Shown here: in pieces, positions 51,885 through 61,336 of the stretch | How the letters are laid out: each line of letters starts with the position of its first letter | Numbering within the stretch: the stretch's first letter is position 1 | Assembly (NCBI RefSeq): GCF_021272345.1 | Contig: NZ_JAJSDQ010000002.1 | Coordinates: 496,001-560,000 of the forward strand | Length of the DNA stretch: 64,000 nt | Origin: Ornithinimicrobium sediminis | GTDB taxonomy: Bacteria; Actinomycetota; Actinomycetes; Actinomycetales; Dermatophilaceae | Direction: 5' to 3' | Translations under genes and position numbers: made by a program | Notes under the pieces: model-generated | Database searches by the model: none | Seen by the model: only the letters and a program-made list of their open reading frames with translations | What the model was told of the DNA's origin: nothing

Positions 51885-53192
51885 ATGGCCCACTACCGAT
51901 CCCAGGGGCACGTCCCGCCCACCCGTCATACGCAGCACCGAGCACCGGACGGGTCCCTCTACTACGAGGAGCTGATGGGTGAGGAGGGCTTCTCCTCGGA
52001 CTCCTCCCTGCTTTACCACCGCAACATTCCCTCCGCCATCGCCGACGCTCGCGCCTGGGACGTCGGCGACATGGCGACGACGCCCAACCACCCGCTCACG
52101 CCACGACACCTCCGGCTCCATGACCTCTTCGCCACCGAGCAGGATCCCGCCGGGGTCGACGTGGTGACCGGGCGCCGGCTGGTGCTCGGCAACGGTGACG
52201 TGCGCCTGCTCTATGTCGTGGCGGACACTCCGAGCCCGTTCTACCGCAACGGCATCGGTGACGAGTGCGTCTACGTCGAACGCGGTGGTGCCCGGGTCGA
52301 GACGGTGTTCGGGGTCTTCGACGTGGCGCAGGGTGACTACCTGGTCATCCCCCGGGCGACCACGCACCGGTGGGTCCCGCTCGTCGACGGTGACGAGGGG
52401 TTCACCGAGCCGCTGCGCGCCTACTGCATCGAGGCGAACAGCCACATCGGGCCCCCGAAGCGCTACCTCAGCAAGTACGGGCAGTTCCTGGAGCACGCGC
52501 CCTACTGCGAGCGCGACCTGCGCGGTCCGCAGGGCCCGGTGCTCGCAGAGGACGTGGGGGAGGACCCTGCGGGGCACACCGAGGTCTACCTCAAGCACCG
52601 CGGCTCCGGCGAGCAGTCCAGCGGTGGTCTGGTCGGCACGGTCCACACCCTGCCCTTCCACCCGTTCGACGTCGTCGGCTGGGACGGCTGTCTCTACCCC
52701 TACGCGTTCAACATCCGTGACTACCAGCCCATCACTGGCCGGGTGCACCAGCCGCCGCCCGTGCACCAGGTCTTCGAGGGCTGGAACTTCGTCGTGTGCA
52801 ACTTCCTGCCCCGCAAGGTCGACTACCACCCGCTCGCGATCCCGGTGCCCTACTACCACTCCAACGTCGACTCCGACGAGATCATGTTCTACGTCGACGG
52901 CGACTACGAGGCGCGCAAGGGCTCGGGGATCGGCAAGGGGTCGATCTCCGTGCACCCGGGCGGACACCCGCACGGCCCGCAGCCCGGTGCCACCGAGGCC
53001 TCGATCGGAGTCGAGTTCTTCGACGAGACCGCGGTGATGGTCGACACCTTCCGACCGCTGGAGCTCGGGGAGGCGGGCCGGGCGGTCGACGACGGGGTGT
53101 ATGCCGCCTCGTGGCAGCGCGGCCTGGCCGCGCGGGCCTCCGGGGACCAGCAGGACGACCCGGGCCGCGGTGAGGTGTTCACCACCAGCTGA
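51885..53192 (+). CDS. hmgA: homogentisate 1,2-dioxygenase
   Basis: The 435-residue cupin-fold protein shows the C-terminal iron site region (PVPYYHSNVDSDEIMFYVDG with His and Glu; HPGGHPHGPQPGA with His) and the family's GWDGCLYPYAFNIRDYQPIT segment. It opens homogentisate to maleylacetoacetate. Length and sequence match the shorter actinobacterial form. RBS aggagag lies 8 bases before the ATG. Confidence 0.95.
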   Translation: MAHYRSQGHVPPTRHTQHRAPDGSLYYEELMGEEGFSSDSSLLYHRNIPSAIADARAWDVGDMATTPNHPLTPRHLRLHDLFATEQDPAGVDVVTGRRLVLGNGDVRLLYVVADTPSPFYRNGIGDECVYVERGGARVETVFGVFDVAQGDYLVIPRATTHRWVPLVDGDEGFTEPLRAYCIEANSHIGPPKRYLSKYGQFLEHAPYCERDLRGPQGPVLAEDVGEDPAGHTEVYLKHRGSGEQSSGGLVGTVHTLPFHPFDVVGWDGCLYPYAFNIRDYQPITGRVHQPPPVHQVFEGWNFVVCNFLPRKVDYHPLAIPVPYYHSNVDSDEIMFYVDGDYEARKGSGIGKGSISVHPGGHPHGPQPGATEASIGVEFFDETAVMVDTFRPLELGEAGRAVDDGVYAASWQRGLAARASGDQQDDPGRGEVFTTS

Positions 53193-53245
53193 GCAGTGCA
53201 GCGCCGGGCACGTGACCCCGGAGCCGACGCGCGGGCAGTCCCGGC

Positions 53246-53821
53246 TCAGACCAGGGTGACGCCGGCGGCAGCCAGCTCGGTCGTGGCGCTGTCGGTGGTC
53301 TCGGGCGCGACGCCGGCCGTCAGCTCGAGCAGCACCCGGGTCCGGAAGCCCGCGTGGACCGCGTCGAGGGCTGTGGCGCGCACGCAGTGGTCGGTGGCGA
53401 GGCCGACGACGTCGACGGCCTCGACCCCGCGCTCGCGCAGCCAGCGCTCCAGGCTGATGCTCGACCCGTCGTCGAGCTCGAGCGAGCCCTCGAAGCCGCT
53501 GTAGGCCGCGGTGTGCTCGCCCTTGCGGAAGACGGCGCCCACGTGCGCGAGGGCACCGTCCAGCTCGGGACGGAACTCGGCGCCCTGCGTGCCGACCTTG
53601 CAGTGCACCGGCCAGGAGCGTGCGAAGTCAGGGGTGCTCGACCAGTGCTCACCCGGGTCGACGTGCCAGTCGGCCGTCGCGACGACCGCGTCGTAGTCGG
53701 ACCGGTGGCGCTCCACGTGCTCACTGATCCTGCCGGCGACGGCGATGCCGCCCGTGACCGGGAGAGACCCCCCTTCGCAGAAGTCGTGCTGGACGTCCAC
53801 GACGATCAGTGCGCGCTTCAT
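53246..53821 (-). CDS. pncA: nicotinamidase
   Basis: This 191-residue isochorismatase-fold protein has catalytic Asp in LIVVDVQHDFCEGGSL, Lys in FRKGEHTAAYSGFEG and Cys in GLATDHCVRATALDA; metal ligands are in TADWHVDPGEHW. It deamidates nicotinamide to nicotinate, and the next gene upstream on the strand, pncB, uses nicotinate, so the two form an NAD-salvage unit separated by 42 bases. Confidence 0.94.
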   Translation of the reverse strand: MKRALIVVDVQHDFCEGGSLPVTGGIAVAGRISEHVERHRSDYDAVVATADWHVDPGEHWSSTPDFARSWPVHCKVGTQGAEFRPELDGALAHVGAVFRKGEHTAAYSGFEGSLELDDGSSISLERWLRERGVEAVDVVGLATDHCVRATALDAVHAGFRTRVLLELTAGVAPETTDSATTELAAAGVTLV

Positions 53822-53863
53822 GACCCGACCCTAGCCCGAGCGGGCAGCCCGAGGCCGCGGTGC

Positions 53864-55162
53864 TCACTCCTGGTCGAGGAAGACGGTGGGGATGGCCGGG
53901 TCGCCGTGGGAGAGGCGGAGTGCCCGGGTGGGCAGCTCGGCCCGTGCGACGGCATGGTGTGCGCGCGCGGTGTGGGCGTCGGTGGGCACCAGGACCTCCC
54001 CACCGCGGACGAGCTGGACCATGAGGTCGCGGTCGTCCCCGTCGTCCTCCGGCGGGGTGTCGATGCCGACGATCTCCGCGTGGGCGACCCCGACGGAGTT
54101 GCGGCGGCGCAGGGCGTACTTGCGGCCGCCCACGGACGCCTTGTCCTTGCTGACCTTGGCGACACTCTCCAGGTGCCCCGAGGAGTCCTCGCGCGCCACG
54201 AGCTTGTAGACCATGCCCGCTGCCGGGGCCCCGGCCCCGGTCACCACCGACGTACCCACCCCGTAGGCGTCCACCGGCGCGGCCTGCAGGGCCGCGATCG
54301 CGTGCTCGTCCAGGTCCGAGGTGACGACGATGCGGGTGCCGGTGGCGCCGAGGGAGTCCAGCTGTGCCCGCACCTCCTCGGCCTGGGACACGAGGTCACC
54401 GGAGTCGAGACGGACACCGCCCAGTCGCTCCGGGGACGCGAGCTCGACCGCCAGGGCCACCGCCTCGGTCACGTCGTAGGTGTCCACCAGCAAGGTCGTG
54501 TCGTGCCCGAGGCTGCTCAGCTGTGAGACGAAGGCCTCACGCTCGCTGTCGTGCAGCAGGGTGAAGGAGTGGGCTGCCGTGCCCACCGTCGGCACCCCGT
54601 AGGTGCGACCCGCCTCGAGGTTCGACGTGGCCGCGAAGCCTGCGACGTAGGCCGCACGGGCCGCCGCCACCGCCGACCACTCATGGGTGCGGCGCGACCC
54701 CATCTCGAGGCAGGGACGCTCGTGCGCCGTGGCCACCATGCGAGAGGCGGCCGTGGCGACTGCGGAGTCGTAGTTGAGGATCGACAGGACCAGCGTCTCG
54801 AGGACGACCCCCTCGGCGAAGGTCGACTCGACCACGAGCACCGGGGAGCCGGGGAAGTAGCACTCGCCCTCGGCATACCCGTGGATGTCCCCGGTGAAGC
54901 GGTAGCCCGCCAGGTAGTCCAGCGTCGCCTCGTCGACCACCTGCGTGCGACGCAGGAAGTCGAGCTCGGCCTCCCCGAAGCGGAAGTCGGCCAGCTCCTC
55001 CAGGATGCGCCCGGTGCCGGCCACCACGCCGTAGCGTCGGCCCCCGGGCAGGCGGCGTCCGAAGGCCTCGAAGACGCACCGGCGGTGCGCGTGGCCGCCG
55101 GCGAGGGCGGCCTGGAGCATGGTGAGCTCGTAGTGGTCGGTCAGCAGGGCGGTGCTGGTCAT
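53864..55162 (-). CDS. pncB: nicotinate phosphoribosyltransferase
   Basis: This 432-residue protein starts [20 protein letters not shown] and shows [32 protein letters not shown] and [20 protein letters not shown], all typical of the family. It makes nicotinate mononucleotide from nicotinate and PRPP. It is divergent from clpS with only about 23 bases between start codons, so the promoters must overlap the coding starts. Confidence 0.94.
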   Translation of the reverse strand: MTSTALLTDHYELTMLQAALAGGHAHRRCVFEAFGRRLPGGRRYGVVAGTGRILEELADFRFGEAELDFLRRTQVVDEATLDYLAGYRFTGDIHGYAEGECYFPGSPVLVVESTFAEGVVLETLVLSILNYDSAVATAASRMVATAHERPCLEMGSRRTHEWSAVAAARAAYVAGFAATSNLEAGRTYGVPTVGTAAHSFTLLHDSEREAFVSQLSSLGHDTTLLVDTYDVTEAVALAVELASPERLGGVRLDSGDLVSQAEEVRAQLDSLGATGTRIVVTSDLDEHAIAALQAAPVDAYGVGTSVVTGAGAPAAGMVYKLVAREDSSGHLESVAKVSKDKASVGGRKYALRRRNSVGVAHAEIVGIDTPPEDDGDDRDLMVQLVRGGEVLVPTDAHTARAHHAVARAELPTRALRLSHGDPAIPTVFLDQE

Positions 55163-55185
55163 GTCAGCACCTTAGAGTGGGAGAC

Positions 55186-55512
55186 GTGTCCGATGCCCCA
55201 CCCGAGCCTCCCGCCGCACCGAGCGAACCCCTGCCGCAGCGCCGGCAGCAGGTCGGGCTGCTCGACCGGCCCGAGCAGGACACGCCCTGGGTGACGCTGG
55301 TCTGGAACGACCCGGTGAACCTGATGTCCTACGTGACCTGGGTCTTCCAGACCCACTTCGGCTACCCCCGGGAGCGGGCCGAGTCCCTCATGATGGACGT
55401 GCACACCAAGGGCCGGGCGGTGGTCTCGACGGGAAGCCGCGAGAAGGTGGAGGCCGACACCGAGGCCATGCACGGCTACGGCCTGTGGGCGACCTTCCAG
55501 AAGGACGCCTGA
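55186..55512 (+). CDS. clpS: ClpS adaptor protein
   Basis: The GTG at 55186 gives 108 residues; a GTG three codons earlier is possible. The core has [20 protein letters not shown] (substrate-binding DPVN), [18 protein letters not shown] and [10 protein letters not shown]. ClpS hands N-degron substrates to ClpA/ClpC. It abuts DUF2017 with no gap, the usual actinobacterial clpS-DUF2017 pair. Confidence 0.94.
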   Translation: MSDAPPEPPAAPSEPLPQRRQQVGLLDRPEQDTPWVTLVWNDPVNLMSYVTWVFQTHFGYPRERAESLMMDVHTKGRAVVSTGSREKVEADTEAMHGYGLWATFQKDA

Positions 55513-56100
55513 GTGGCGACCGCCTTCCGCCGCAAGCGTGGACGCGTGGTCGGCCGGCTCGACGACGACGAGGTCGCGGTGGTCCTGGACCTGCTGCGCC
55601 TGACCCGGGACTTCGTGGCGCCGGAGCGGGCCGACACCGGCGACCCCTTCCTCGACCTGGTCGCCGGCCTCGGCGAGGCCGACCCGGACCCGACCGAGCC
55701 CAGTGACCCGGCGCTGCGCAGGCTGCTGCCGCCGGCGCACCGCACCGACGGTGAGCAGGCTGCCGAGTTCCGCCGGCTGACGGAGCACTCGGTGCGCACG
55801 CGCAAGGCCACCACGCTGTCGACGGCCATCTCGGTCCTGGAGGAGTCGACGCCGCCGCGGATCGACCTCGACGACGGGCAGGCGCAGGCGCTGGCCGTGG
55901 CGCTCACCGACATCCGGCTGATCCTGGGGGAGCGGCTGGGACTGCGCACCGACGAGGACTCCGAACGTCTGCACCGCGAGCTGGAGGAGGCGCTGTCGGG
56001 CGAGCGGGACATCGACCCGGCGCTGGCGCAGCAGATGGCCTACTACGACTTCCTCTCCTGGCTGCAGGAGACGCTGACCACGGCCATGCTGGAGCGCTGA
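55513..56100 (+). CDS. DUF2017 protein
   Basis: This 195-residue protein starts with GTG directly after the clpS stop. It is mostly helical (DEVAVVLDLLRLTRDFVAPE; LAVALTDIRLILGERLGL; QQMAYYDFLSWLQETLTTAM). The family always follows clpS in actinobacteria, so a role with Clp proteolysis is likely but unshown. Confidence 0.88.
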   Translation: MATAFRRKRGRVVGRLDDDEVAVVLDLLRLTRDFVAPERADTGDPFLDLVAGLGEADPDPTEPSDPALRRLLPPAHRTDGEQAAEFRRLTEHSVRTRKATTLSTAISVLEESTPPRIDLDDGQAQALAVALTDIRLILGERLGLRTDEDSERLHRELEEALSGERDIDPALAQQMAYYDFLSWLQETLTTAMLER

Positions 56101-56166
56101 GCGCGGCCCGCCCGGCCCACCACGGCAGGTCCTGTGGCCGGCCGTCGGCAGTAGTCTGTCGCCATC

Positions 56167-57720
56167 ATGACGACGCACCCCGCACCCCATTCCACGACCG
56201 AGGGCGCCGAGGTCACCGGCAGCGACGTCCGGGTCCGCTTCTGCCCGTCGCCGACCGGCACCCCGCACGTCGGCCTGGCCCGCACCGCCCTGTTCAACTG
56301 GGCCTTCGCCCGCCACCACGGCGGCACGCTCGTGTTCCGCATCGAGGACACCGACGCCCAGCGTGACTCCGAGGCCTCCTTCGAGCAGATCCTCGAGGCC
56401 ATGGAGTGGCTGGGGCTGGACTACGACGAGGGGCCGGACGTCGGCGGGCCGCACGAGCCCTACCGCCAGAGCCTGCGGCGCGACGAGCACCACCGGGTGG
56501 CCACCGCGCTGCTCGAGGCGGGCTACGCCTACGAGTCCTTCTCCACGCCGGAGGAGGTGGAGGTGCGCCACCGTGCGGCGGGCCGGGACGTCAAGCTCGG
56601 CTACGACAACGCCGACCGCGACCTCACCCCCGAGCAGCGCGCTGCCTACCGGGCCGAGGGCCGTGAGCCCGTCCTGCGGCTGCGGATGCCGGACGAGGAC
56701 ATCACGTTCCAGGACCTCGTCCGGGGTGAGGTGACCTTCCGTGCGGGCTCCGTGCCCGACTTCGTCATCGTGCGCGGCAACGGCCAGCCCCTCTACCCGC
56801 TGGTCAACCCGGTCGACGACGCAGCCATGCGGATCACCCACGTCATCCGCGGCGAGGACCTGCTGTCCTCGACGCCGCGGCAGATCGCGATGCACCGGGC
56901 GCTGACCGCGATCGGGGAGGCCGAGCGCGTGCCGGCCTTCGCCCACCTGCCACTGGTGCTCGGGGACGGTGCCAAGAAGCTGTCCAAGCGTGACCCCGAG
57001 TCGAACCTGTTCCTGCACCGTGAGCGGGGCTTCGTCCGCGAGGGCATGATCAACTACCTGGCACTGCTCGGCTGGTCGATCGGGGCGGACCGCGACATCT
57101 TCACGCCGGATGAGCTCGTGGCGGCCTTCGACGTGCGGGAGGTGAACCCCAACCCCGCCCGCTGGGACCAGAAGAAGGCCGAGGCCATCAACGCCGAGCA
57201 CCTGCGGCTGCTCGACACCGGTGAGTTCACCTCACGGCTGCTGCCACTGCTGCAGGACGAGGGAGCCATCCCGGTGCCCACGACCATGGCGCAGCTGGCG
57301 CGCCTGGTCGACGTCGCCGAGCTCATCCAGACGCGTGTCCAGGTGCTCGCCGAGGCCGTCCCGTTGGTCGCGCCCTTCTACACGGCCGACGACGAGCTGC
57401 CCATCGCCGACGACGCGCGCGCCCAGCTCAAGGAGACCGCACCTCAGGTGCTGGACGCTGCCGTCGCAGCGCTGGAGCCGCTGTCCGGCTCTGTCGGTGA
57501 CCCGCTCGGTGGAGGCGTGGAGTGGACGGCCGACCGGATCGAGCTGGCGCTGCGCGAGGCGATCGTGGACGGTCTCGGGGTCAAGCCCCGCCTGGCCTTC
57601 GGCCCGCTGCGCACCGCGGTCTCGGGCCAGCGCGTCTCCCCGCCGCTCTTCGAGTCGATGGCGATCCTGGGCAAGCACTCCACGATGGCCCGCCTGCGCA
57701 GGCTGCGCAGCGAGCTCTGA
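56167..57720 (+). CDS. gltX: glutamyl-tRNA synthetase
   Basis: This 517-residue class I synthetase has the HIGH-type motif [17 protein letters not shown], the KMSKS-type motif [24 protein letters not shown] and a C-terminal helical anticodon-binding domain. Actinobacteria generally lack GlnRS and use a non-discriminating GluRS plus GatCAB, which would make this enzyme charge both tRNAs that follow. No promoter or terminator lies clearly between gltX and tRNA-Gln. Confidence 0.97.
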   Translation: MTTHPAPHSTTEGAEVTGSDVRVRFCPSPTGTPHVGLARTALFNWAFARHHGGTLVFRIEDTDAQRDSEASFEQILEAMEWLGLDYDEGPDVGGPHEPYRQSLRRDEHHRVATALLEAGYAYESFSTPEEVEVRHRAAGRDVKLGYDNADRDLTPEQRAAYRAEGREPVLRLRMPDEDITFQDLVRGEVTFRAGSVPDFVIVRGNGQPLYPLVNPVDDAAMRITHVIRGEDLLSSTPRQIAMHRALTAIGEAERVPAFAHLPLVLGDGAKKLSKRDPESNLFLHRERGFVREGMINYLALLGWSIGADRDIFTPDELVAAFDVREVNPNPARWDQKKAEAINAEHLRLLDTGEFTSRLLPLLQDEGAIPVPTTMAQLARLVDVAELIQTRVQVLAEAVPLVAPFYTADDELPIADDARAQLKETAPQVLDAAVAALEPLSGSVGDPLGGGVEWTADRIELALREAIVDGLGVKPRLAFGPLRTAVSGQRVSPPLFESMAILGKHSTMARLRRLRSEL

Positions 57721-57812
57721 CGGCCGCGGTGCGACGATTTGGGGTGTGAGGGCCGGACCGGTAAAGTTCCACCTCGGTTCACCCCCCGAGCGAGCTCGTG
57801 GGTGATACCCCA

Positions 57813-57884
57813 TGGGGTATGGTGTAATTGGCAGCACGACTGATTCTGGTTCAGTTAGTCTAGGTTCGAGTCCTGGTACCCCAG
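57813..57884 (+). tRNA. tRNA-Gln (CTG anticodon)
   Basis: A full cloverleaf is visible: acceptor TGGGGTA pairs with TACCCCA, the D-arm carries GTAATTGGCAGCAC, the anticodon stem ACTGA/TCAGT has loop TTCTGGT (anticodon CTG), and the T-arm contains GGTTCGAGTCC. Discriminator G at 57884 fits glutamine tRNAs. CCA is not encoded. Confidence 0.96.
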
Positions 57885-57892
57885 CGCGAAGC

Positions 57893-57915
57893 GCTCCTCC
57901 TGACCCAGGAGGAGC
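57893..57915. terminator. hairpin after tRNA-Gln
   Basis: Perfect 10-bp stem GCTCCTCCTG/CAGGAGGAGC with a 3-base loop, 9 bases after the tRNA. It lacks a T-tract and may be a terminator or processing signal. Confidence 0.5.
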
Positions 57916-57980
57916 CGATTCGGTGGACACCGCACCGTAGGGTAAGGTGTCTCCTCGGCTGCCAGGCAGTCGACAACCTC

Positions 57981-58053
57981 GGCCCCGTTGTGTAGCGGCC
58001 TAGCACGCCGCCCTCTCAAGGCGGTAGCGCGGGTTCGAATCCCGTCGGGGCTA
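57981..58053 (+). tRNA. tRNA-Glu (CTC anticodon)
   Basis: Acceptor GGCCCCG pairs with CGGGGCT (one G-T), anticodon stem CCGCC/GGCGG closes loop CTCTCAA (anticodon CTC) and the T-loop is TTCGAAT. Discriminator A at 58053. The 73-base cloverleaf is complete and CCA is not encoded. Confidence 0.96.
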
Positions 58054-58063
58054 CCCGAGGAGC

Positions 58064-58095
58064 ACGGCCCCCGACCCACTGTGGTCGGGGGCCGT
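58064..58095. terminator. strong hairpin terminator after tRNA-Glu
   Basis: Perfect 13-bp stem (58064-58076 with 58083-58095) and 6-base loop cactgt, 10 bases after the tRNA. GC-rich without a T-tract, as is typical in actinobacteria. Confidence 0.7.
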
Positions 58096-58244
58096 GTCGC
58101 ACCTGTAGCAGCGGTGGCCCAGGCTCAGGTGTCCAAGACCGTAGACGGCGACGATCCTCACGTCGTAGCGTGGAGGACAAGGGTTTCCGTGCCGATCCGA
58201 CCCGTGACGGTCACGCGCGAGCCCTCCGAGCGGAGGACGCCGAC

Positions 58245-58571
58245 ATGAACAAGGCAGAACTCATCGACCACGTGTCGGCCCGTCTGGGTGGGCGCCGCCA
58301 GGCGACGGTCGCCGTCGAGGTCGTCGTGGATGCCATCCTGCGCGAGGTGGCTGCGGGCGGCAACGTGGGGATCACCGGTCTGGGCACCTTCGAGCCCGTC
58401 GACCGGGCTCCTCGCACCGGCCGTAACCCCCGCACGGGAGAGCCGGTGCCCATCCCGGGCACGCGGGCCCCCCGGTTCCGGCCGGGCACCTACTTCAAGC
58501 AGGTCGTCGCCGACCCGGGTCTGCTGCCCGAGCACGGGCTCGCCGGGGCCAGGGTGAGCACGAGCGACTGA
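58245..58571 (+). CDS. HU-family DNA-binding protein
   Basis: This 108-residue protein starts MNKAELIDHVSARLGGRRQA and has the HU beta-arm region GLGTFEPVDRAPRTGRNPRT. The arm reads EPVPIPGTRAPRFRPG, matching the divergent short HU proteins of actinobacteria. It lacks the Lys/Ala-rich C-terminal tail of mycobacterial HupB. RBS cggagga lies 8 bases before the ATG. Confidence 0.9.
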   Translation: MNKAELIDHVSARLGGRRQATVAVEVVVDAILREVAAGGNVGITGLGTFEPVDRAPRTGRNPRTGEPVPIPGTRAPRFRPGTYFKQVVADPGLLPEHGLAGARVSTSD

Positions 58572-58579
58572 GCCCGGGC

Positions 58580-58813
58580 TCAGCGGATGGGCTGACCCTC
58601 CCCGATCCCGACGATCCACAGACGGCTGACCCGTGCCGCCGGGTCCTCGCTGTCGGCACGGTCGACCACGATGCTGACCCGCTGCCCCGCACGCAGGTGA
58701 CGCAGCCCGCTGCCGGCGAAGACGTCGCCGTCGAACGGCAGGACCCGTCCGGTGTCGAGCAGCACCGTCCCGCTGCCGTCGGTGCCGTCGAAGGTGTGCA
58801 CGCTGGCCTGCAT
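58580..58813 (-). CDS. small conserved beta-rich protein next to cofC
   Basis: This 77-residue protein from the ATG at 58813 has the look of a cold-shock/OB-like barrel (VHTFDGTDGSGTVLLDTGRV, GLRHLRAGQRVSIVV) but lacks the RNP motifs of CspA proteins. It lies 35 bases after cofC on the same strand. Its function is unknown. Confidence 0.65.
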   Translation of the reverse strand: MQASVHTFDGTDGSGTVLLDTGRVLPFDGDVFAGSGLRHLRAGQRVSIVVDRADSEDPAARVSRLWIVGIGEGQPIR

Positions 58814-58848
58814 GGCTCTCACCCTACGGCCGCGTCCTCCCCTCGGCC

Positions 58849-59478
58849 TCACGCGTGGTCGGCGTCCGCCAGCACGGCGCGGGTCGCCGGGCCGACACCC
58901 AGGCCGACGGCGCGCAGGAGGTCGTCGCGGTCGTCGACGTCCTGGCGCAGCCGTGGAAGGTCCAGCTCGAGACGGGTCGCGCCCGCCGCGTGCCGTGCCG
59001 CGGACCCGCTGCCGAAGGCCGGCCGCAGGTCGGGGCCGGTGGTGGCGAGCAGGACCGTGCCGGTGCCGGTGTGGTCGGGCACGACCGTCCGGGTGTGCCG
59101 CGCGCACTCCTGCAGGGCTGTCAGCAGGTCGGCGGGGCGCAGCGCCGGCAGGTCGCCGAGGAGCACCGCCACGTGCCCTCCCGGCTCCTCGCGACGGCAG
59201 CGCTCCAGCCCCGCCGCGACCGCGGCGTCCAGCCCGGTGCCCGGGTCCGGCACACGGTGCGCTCCCAGACGTCGCACCGTCTCGCTCGTCGACGCGTCCG
59301 AGGTGACCACGACGACCCGGTGCGGCCCGAGTCCGGCGCAGGCGGCGGCCAGGGTGTCGTGGGCCATGGCGTGCGCCAGGTCGGCGCGACGGACGCCGTG
59401 CGGCGGGCGCAGGCGGCTCTTGGCCTCGCGCGCCCGCTTGACCGGCACCACCAGCCGCCAGCAGGGATGAGTCGACAC
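58849..59478 (-). CDS. cofC: 2-phospho-L-lactate guanylyltransferase (CofC/FbiD)
   Basis: The GTG at 59478 gives 209 residues. The nucleotidyltransferase fold has RLVVPVKRAREAKSRL at its start (the conserved VPVK...KSRL), VVTSDASTSETVRRLG and VAVLLGDLPALRPADLL with the metal-binding aspartate. CofC makes the activated phospholactate or PEP precursor of coenzyme F420. cofD/fbiB are not in the window, so F420 synthesis depends on genes elsewhere. Confidence 0.88.
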   Translation of the reverse strand: MSTHPCWRLVVPVKRAREAKSRLRPPHGVRRADLAHAMAHDTLAAACAGLGPHRVVVVTSDASTSETVRRLGAHRVPDPGTGLDAAVAAGLERCRREEPGGHVAVLLGDLPALRPADLLTALQECARHTRTVVPDHTGTGTVLLATTGPDLRPAFGSGSAARHAAGATRLELDLPRLRQDVDDRDDLLRAVGLGVGPATRAVLADADHA

Positions 59479-59525
59479 CGTCCCATCCTCACCCACGGCG
59501 CCGTCGCCAGTGACAAGATGGCCCC

Positions 59526-60269
59526 GTGAAGCGTCAGCCTGCCCGCACACCAGCCCCCAAGCCCTACCGGTGGGCCGTCGCCGCGCTGCGGCCCCCGCTG
59601 ATGGCCCTGACCTCGCGGGACTGGAGCGGCGGTGAGCACCTCCCGCGGGAGGGCGGCTTCATCGTGGCCGCCAACCACATGTCCGAGATCGACCCCTTCA
59701 TGGTGGCCCACTTCCTGGTCGACCACGGGTGTCCCCCCATGTTCCTGGCCAAGTCCACGCTCTTCGACATCCCGGTGCTCGGCAAGGCCCTGGGCCCGCT
59801 GGGCCAGGTGCCGGTCCACCGCGGCACACGGCGTGCGGCCGACGCGCTCAAGGCGGCCGAGGACGCCGTGCGCGCCGGCCAGTGCGTCGCGATCATGCCC
59901 GAGGGCACCCTGACCCGGGACCCGGACCTGTGGCCGATGAAGGCACGCAGCGGTGTCGGCCGTCTGGCGCTGGCCACCCGTGCCCCCGTCATACCGGTCG
60001 GCCAGTGGGGCGCGCAGGAGCTGCTGGCACCCTACGCGCGCCGGCCCACCAACCTCCTCTCACGGGTCACCATGCACGTGGCCGCAGGACCGGCGGTGGA
60101 GCTGTCCGACCTCTACGGCCGCGAGGAGGACCCCACGGCGCTCAACGAGGCCACCGAGCGGGTAATGCGGGCGATCACCGACCTGGTGGCCGGCCTGCGG
60201 GGCGAGGACCCGCCGGAGGAGCCCTTCGACATGGCCCGGCAGCGGCGTGACCGGGGAGACCGCGGATGA
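59526..60269 (+). CDS. plsC: 1-acyl-sn-glycerol-3-phosphate acyltransferase
   Basis: The 247-residue protein has the acyltransferase HX4D motif in VAANHMSEIDPFMV, the FLAKSTLFDIPVLG and PVHRGTRRAADALK stretches and the substrate motif IMPEGTLTRD. It places the second acyl chain in phosphatidic acid. The GTG start at 59526 is 48 bases from the divergent cofC start. Its stop overlaps gpsA by ATGA, so lysophosphatidate supply and use are co-translated. Confidence 0.93.
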   Translation: MKRQPARTPAPKPYRWAVAALRPPLMALTSRDWSGGEHLPREGGFIVAANHMSEIDPFMVAHFLVDHGCPPMFLAKSTLFDIPVLGKALGPLGQVPVHRGTRRAADALKAAEDAVRAGQCVAIMPEGTLTRDPDLWPMKARSGVGRLALATRAPVIPVGQWGAQELLAPYARRPTNLLSRVTMHVAAGPAVELSDLYGREEDPTALNEATERVMRAITDLVAGLRGEDPPEEPFDMARQRRDRGDRG

Positions 60270-61267
60270 GGCATGCCGCCGTCTTCGGCGCGGGGTCCTG
60301 GGGCACGGCCTACGCGGCCATCCTCGCGGACGCCGGCACCGGCGTCACCATCCATGCGCGCAGGGAGGAGGTCGCGACCTCCATCCGCGAGGAGCACGTC
60401 AACCACGACTACCTGCCGGACCTCCTGCTCCCGGAGAGCGTGACGGCGACCACCGACCCGGCCGAGGCCGCGGCCGGGGCCGACCTGGTCGTCGTGGCCG
60501 TCCCCTCGCAGACGCTGCGCGGCAACCTGGCCACCTGGGCCGACCTGCTGCCGGACCAGGCCGTCGTCGTCTCCCTCATGAAGGGGATCGAGCTGGGCAC
60601 CGGTCTGCGGATGAGCCAGGTCATCGCCGAGGCCGGCCATGTCGACCCCGCACGCATCGTGGTGGTCTCAGGGCCCAACCTCTCCAAGGAGATCGCGGCC
60701 AAGCAGCCTGCGGCCAGTGTCGTCGCGGGTCTCGACCACGCAGCGGCCGAGCTGGTCGCCGAGGCCAGCGCCGCGCCCTACTTCCGGCCCTACACCCAGA
60801 CCGACGTGGTCGGCACCGAGATCGGCGGCGCGGTCAAGAACGTCGTCGCCCTGGCGGTCGGGATGGCCGAGGGGCTCGGCTACGGCGACAACACCAAGTC
60901 GAGCATCATCACCCGGGGGCTGGCCGAGACGGCGCGCCTGGGGTCGGCGCTCGGGGCGGACCCGGCGACGCTCATGGGGCTCGCCGGTGTCGGGGACCTG
61001 ATCGCGACCTGCATGTCGCCGCTCTCGCGCAACCACTCTGTCGGGGTCAACCTCGGCCGCGGCAGGTCCGTCGCGGAGGTCTCGGCGGTCCCGCACCAGA
61101 CAGCCGAGGGGGTCAAGTCCTGCCGCTCGGTCGTGGACCTGGCGCACTCCCTGGGCGTCGACGTGCCGATCTGCGAAGGGGTCACGGCCGTCGTCGAGCA
61201 GCACCTCTCGCCGCGTGAGCTGGCCGAGGCCCTCATGTCCCGGGCCCGCAAGCACGAGCGGCACTGA
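60266..61267 (+). CDS. gpsA: NAD(P)-dependent glycerol-3-phosphate dehydrogenase
   Basis: The 333-residue protein has the Rossmann loop FGAGSWGTAYAAILAD, the substrate-domain lysine in GAVKNVVALAVGMAEGL, SGPNLSKEI and GLAGVGDLIATCMSPLSRN. It reduces dihydroxyacetone phosphate to sn-glycerol 3-phosphate for phospholipids, feeding plsC upstream. Confidence 0.95.
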   Translation: MRHAAVFGAGSWGTAYAAILADAGTGVTIHARREEVATSIREEHVNHDYLPDLLLPESVTATTDPAEAAAGADLVVVAVPSQTLRGNLATWADLLPDQAVVVSLMKGIELGTGLRMSQVIAEAGHVDPARIVVVSGPNLSKEIAAKQPAASVVAGLDHAAAELVAEASAAPYFRPYTQTDVVGTEIGGAVKNVVALAVGMAEGLGYGDNTKSSIITRGLAETARLGSALGADPATLMGLAGVGDLIATCMSPLSRNHSVGVNLGRGRSVAEVSAVPHQTAEGVKSCRSVVDLAHSLGVDVPICEGVTAVVEQHLSPRELAEALMSRARKHERH

Positions 61268-61336
61268 CCGGCGGAGCACCGCACCGCGGCGAGGCGCTCG
61301 TCCCCCGGTGTCGCGGGGCGGCTAGGCTCGGCGGCG

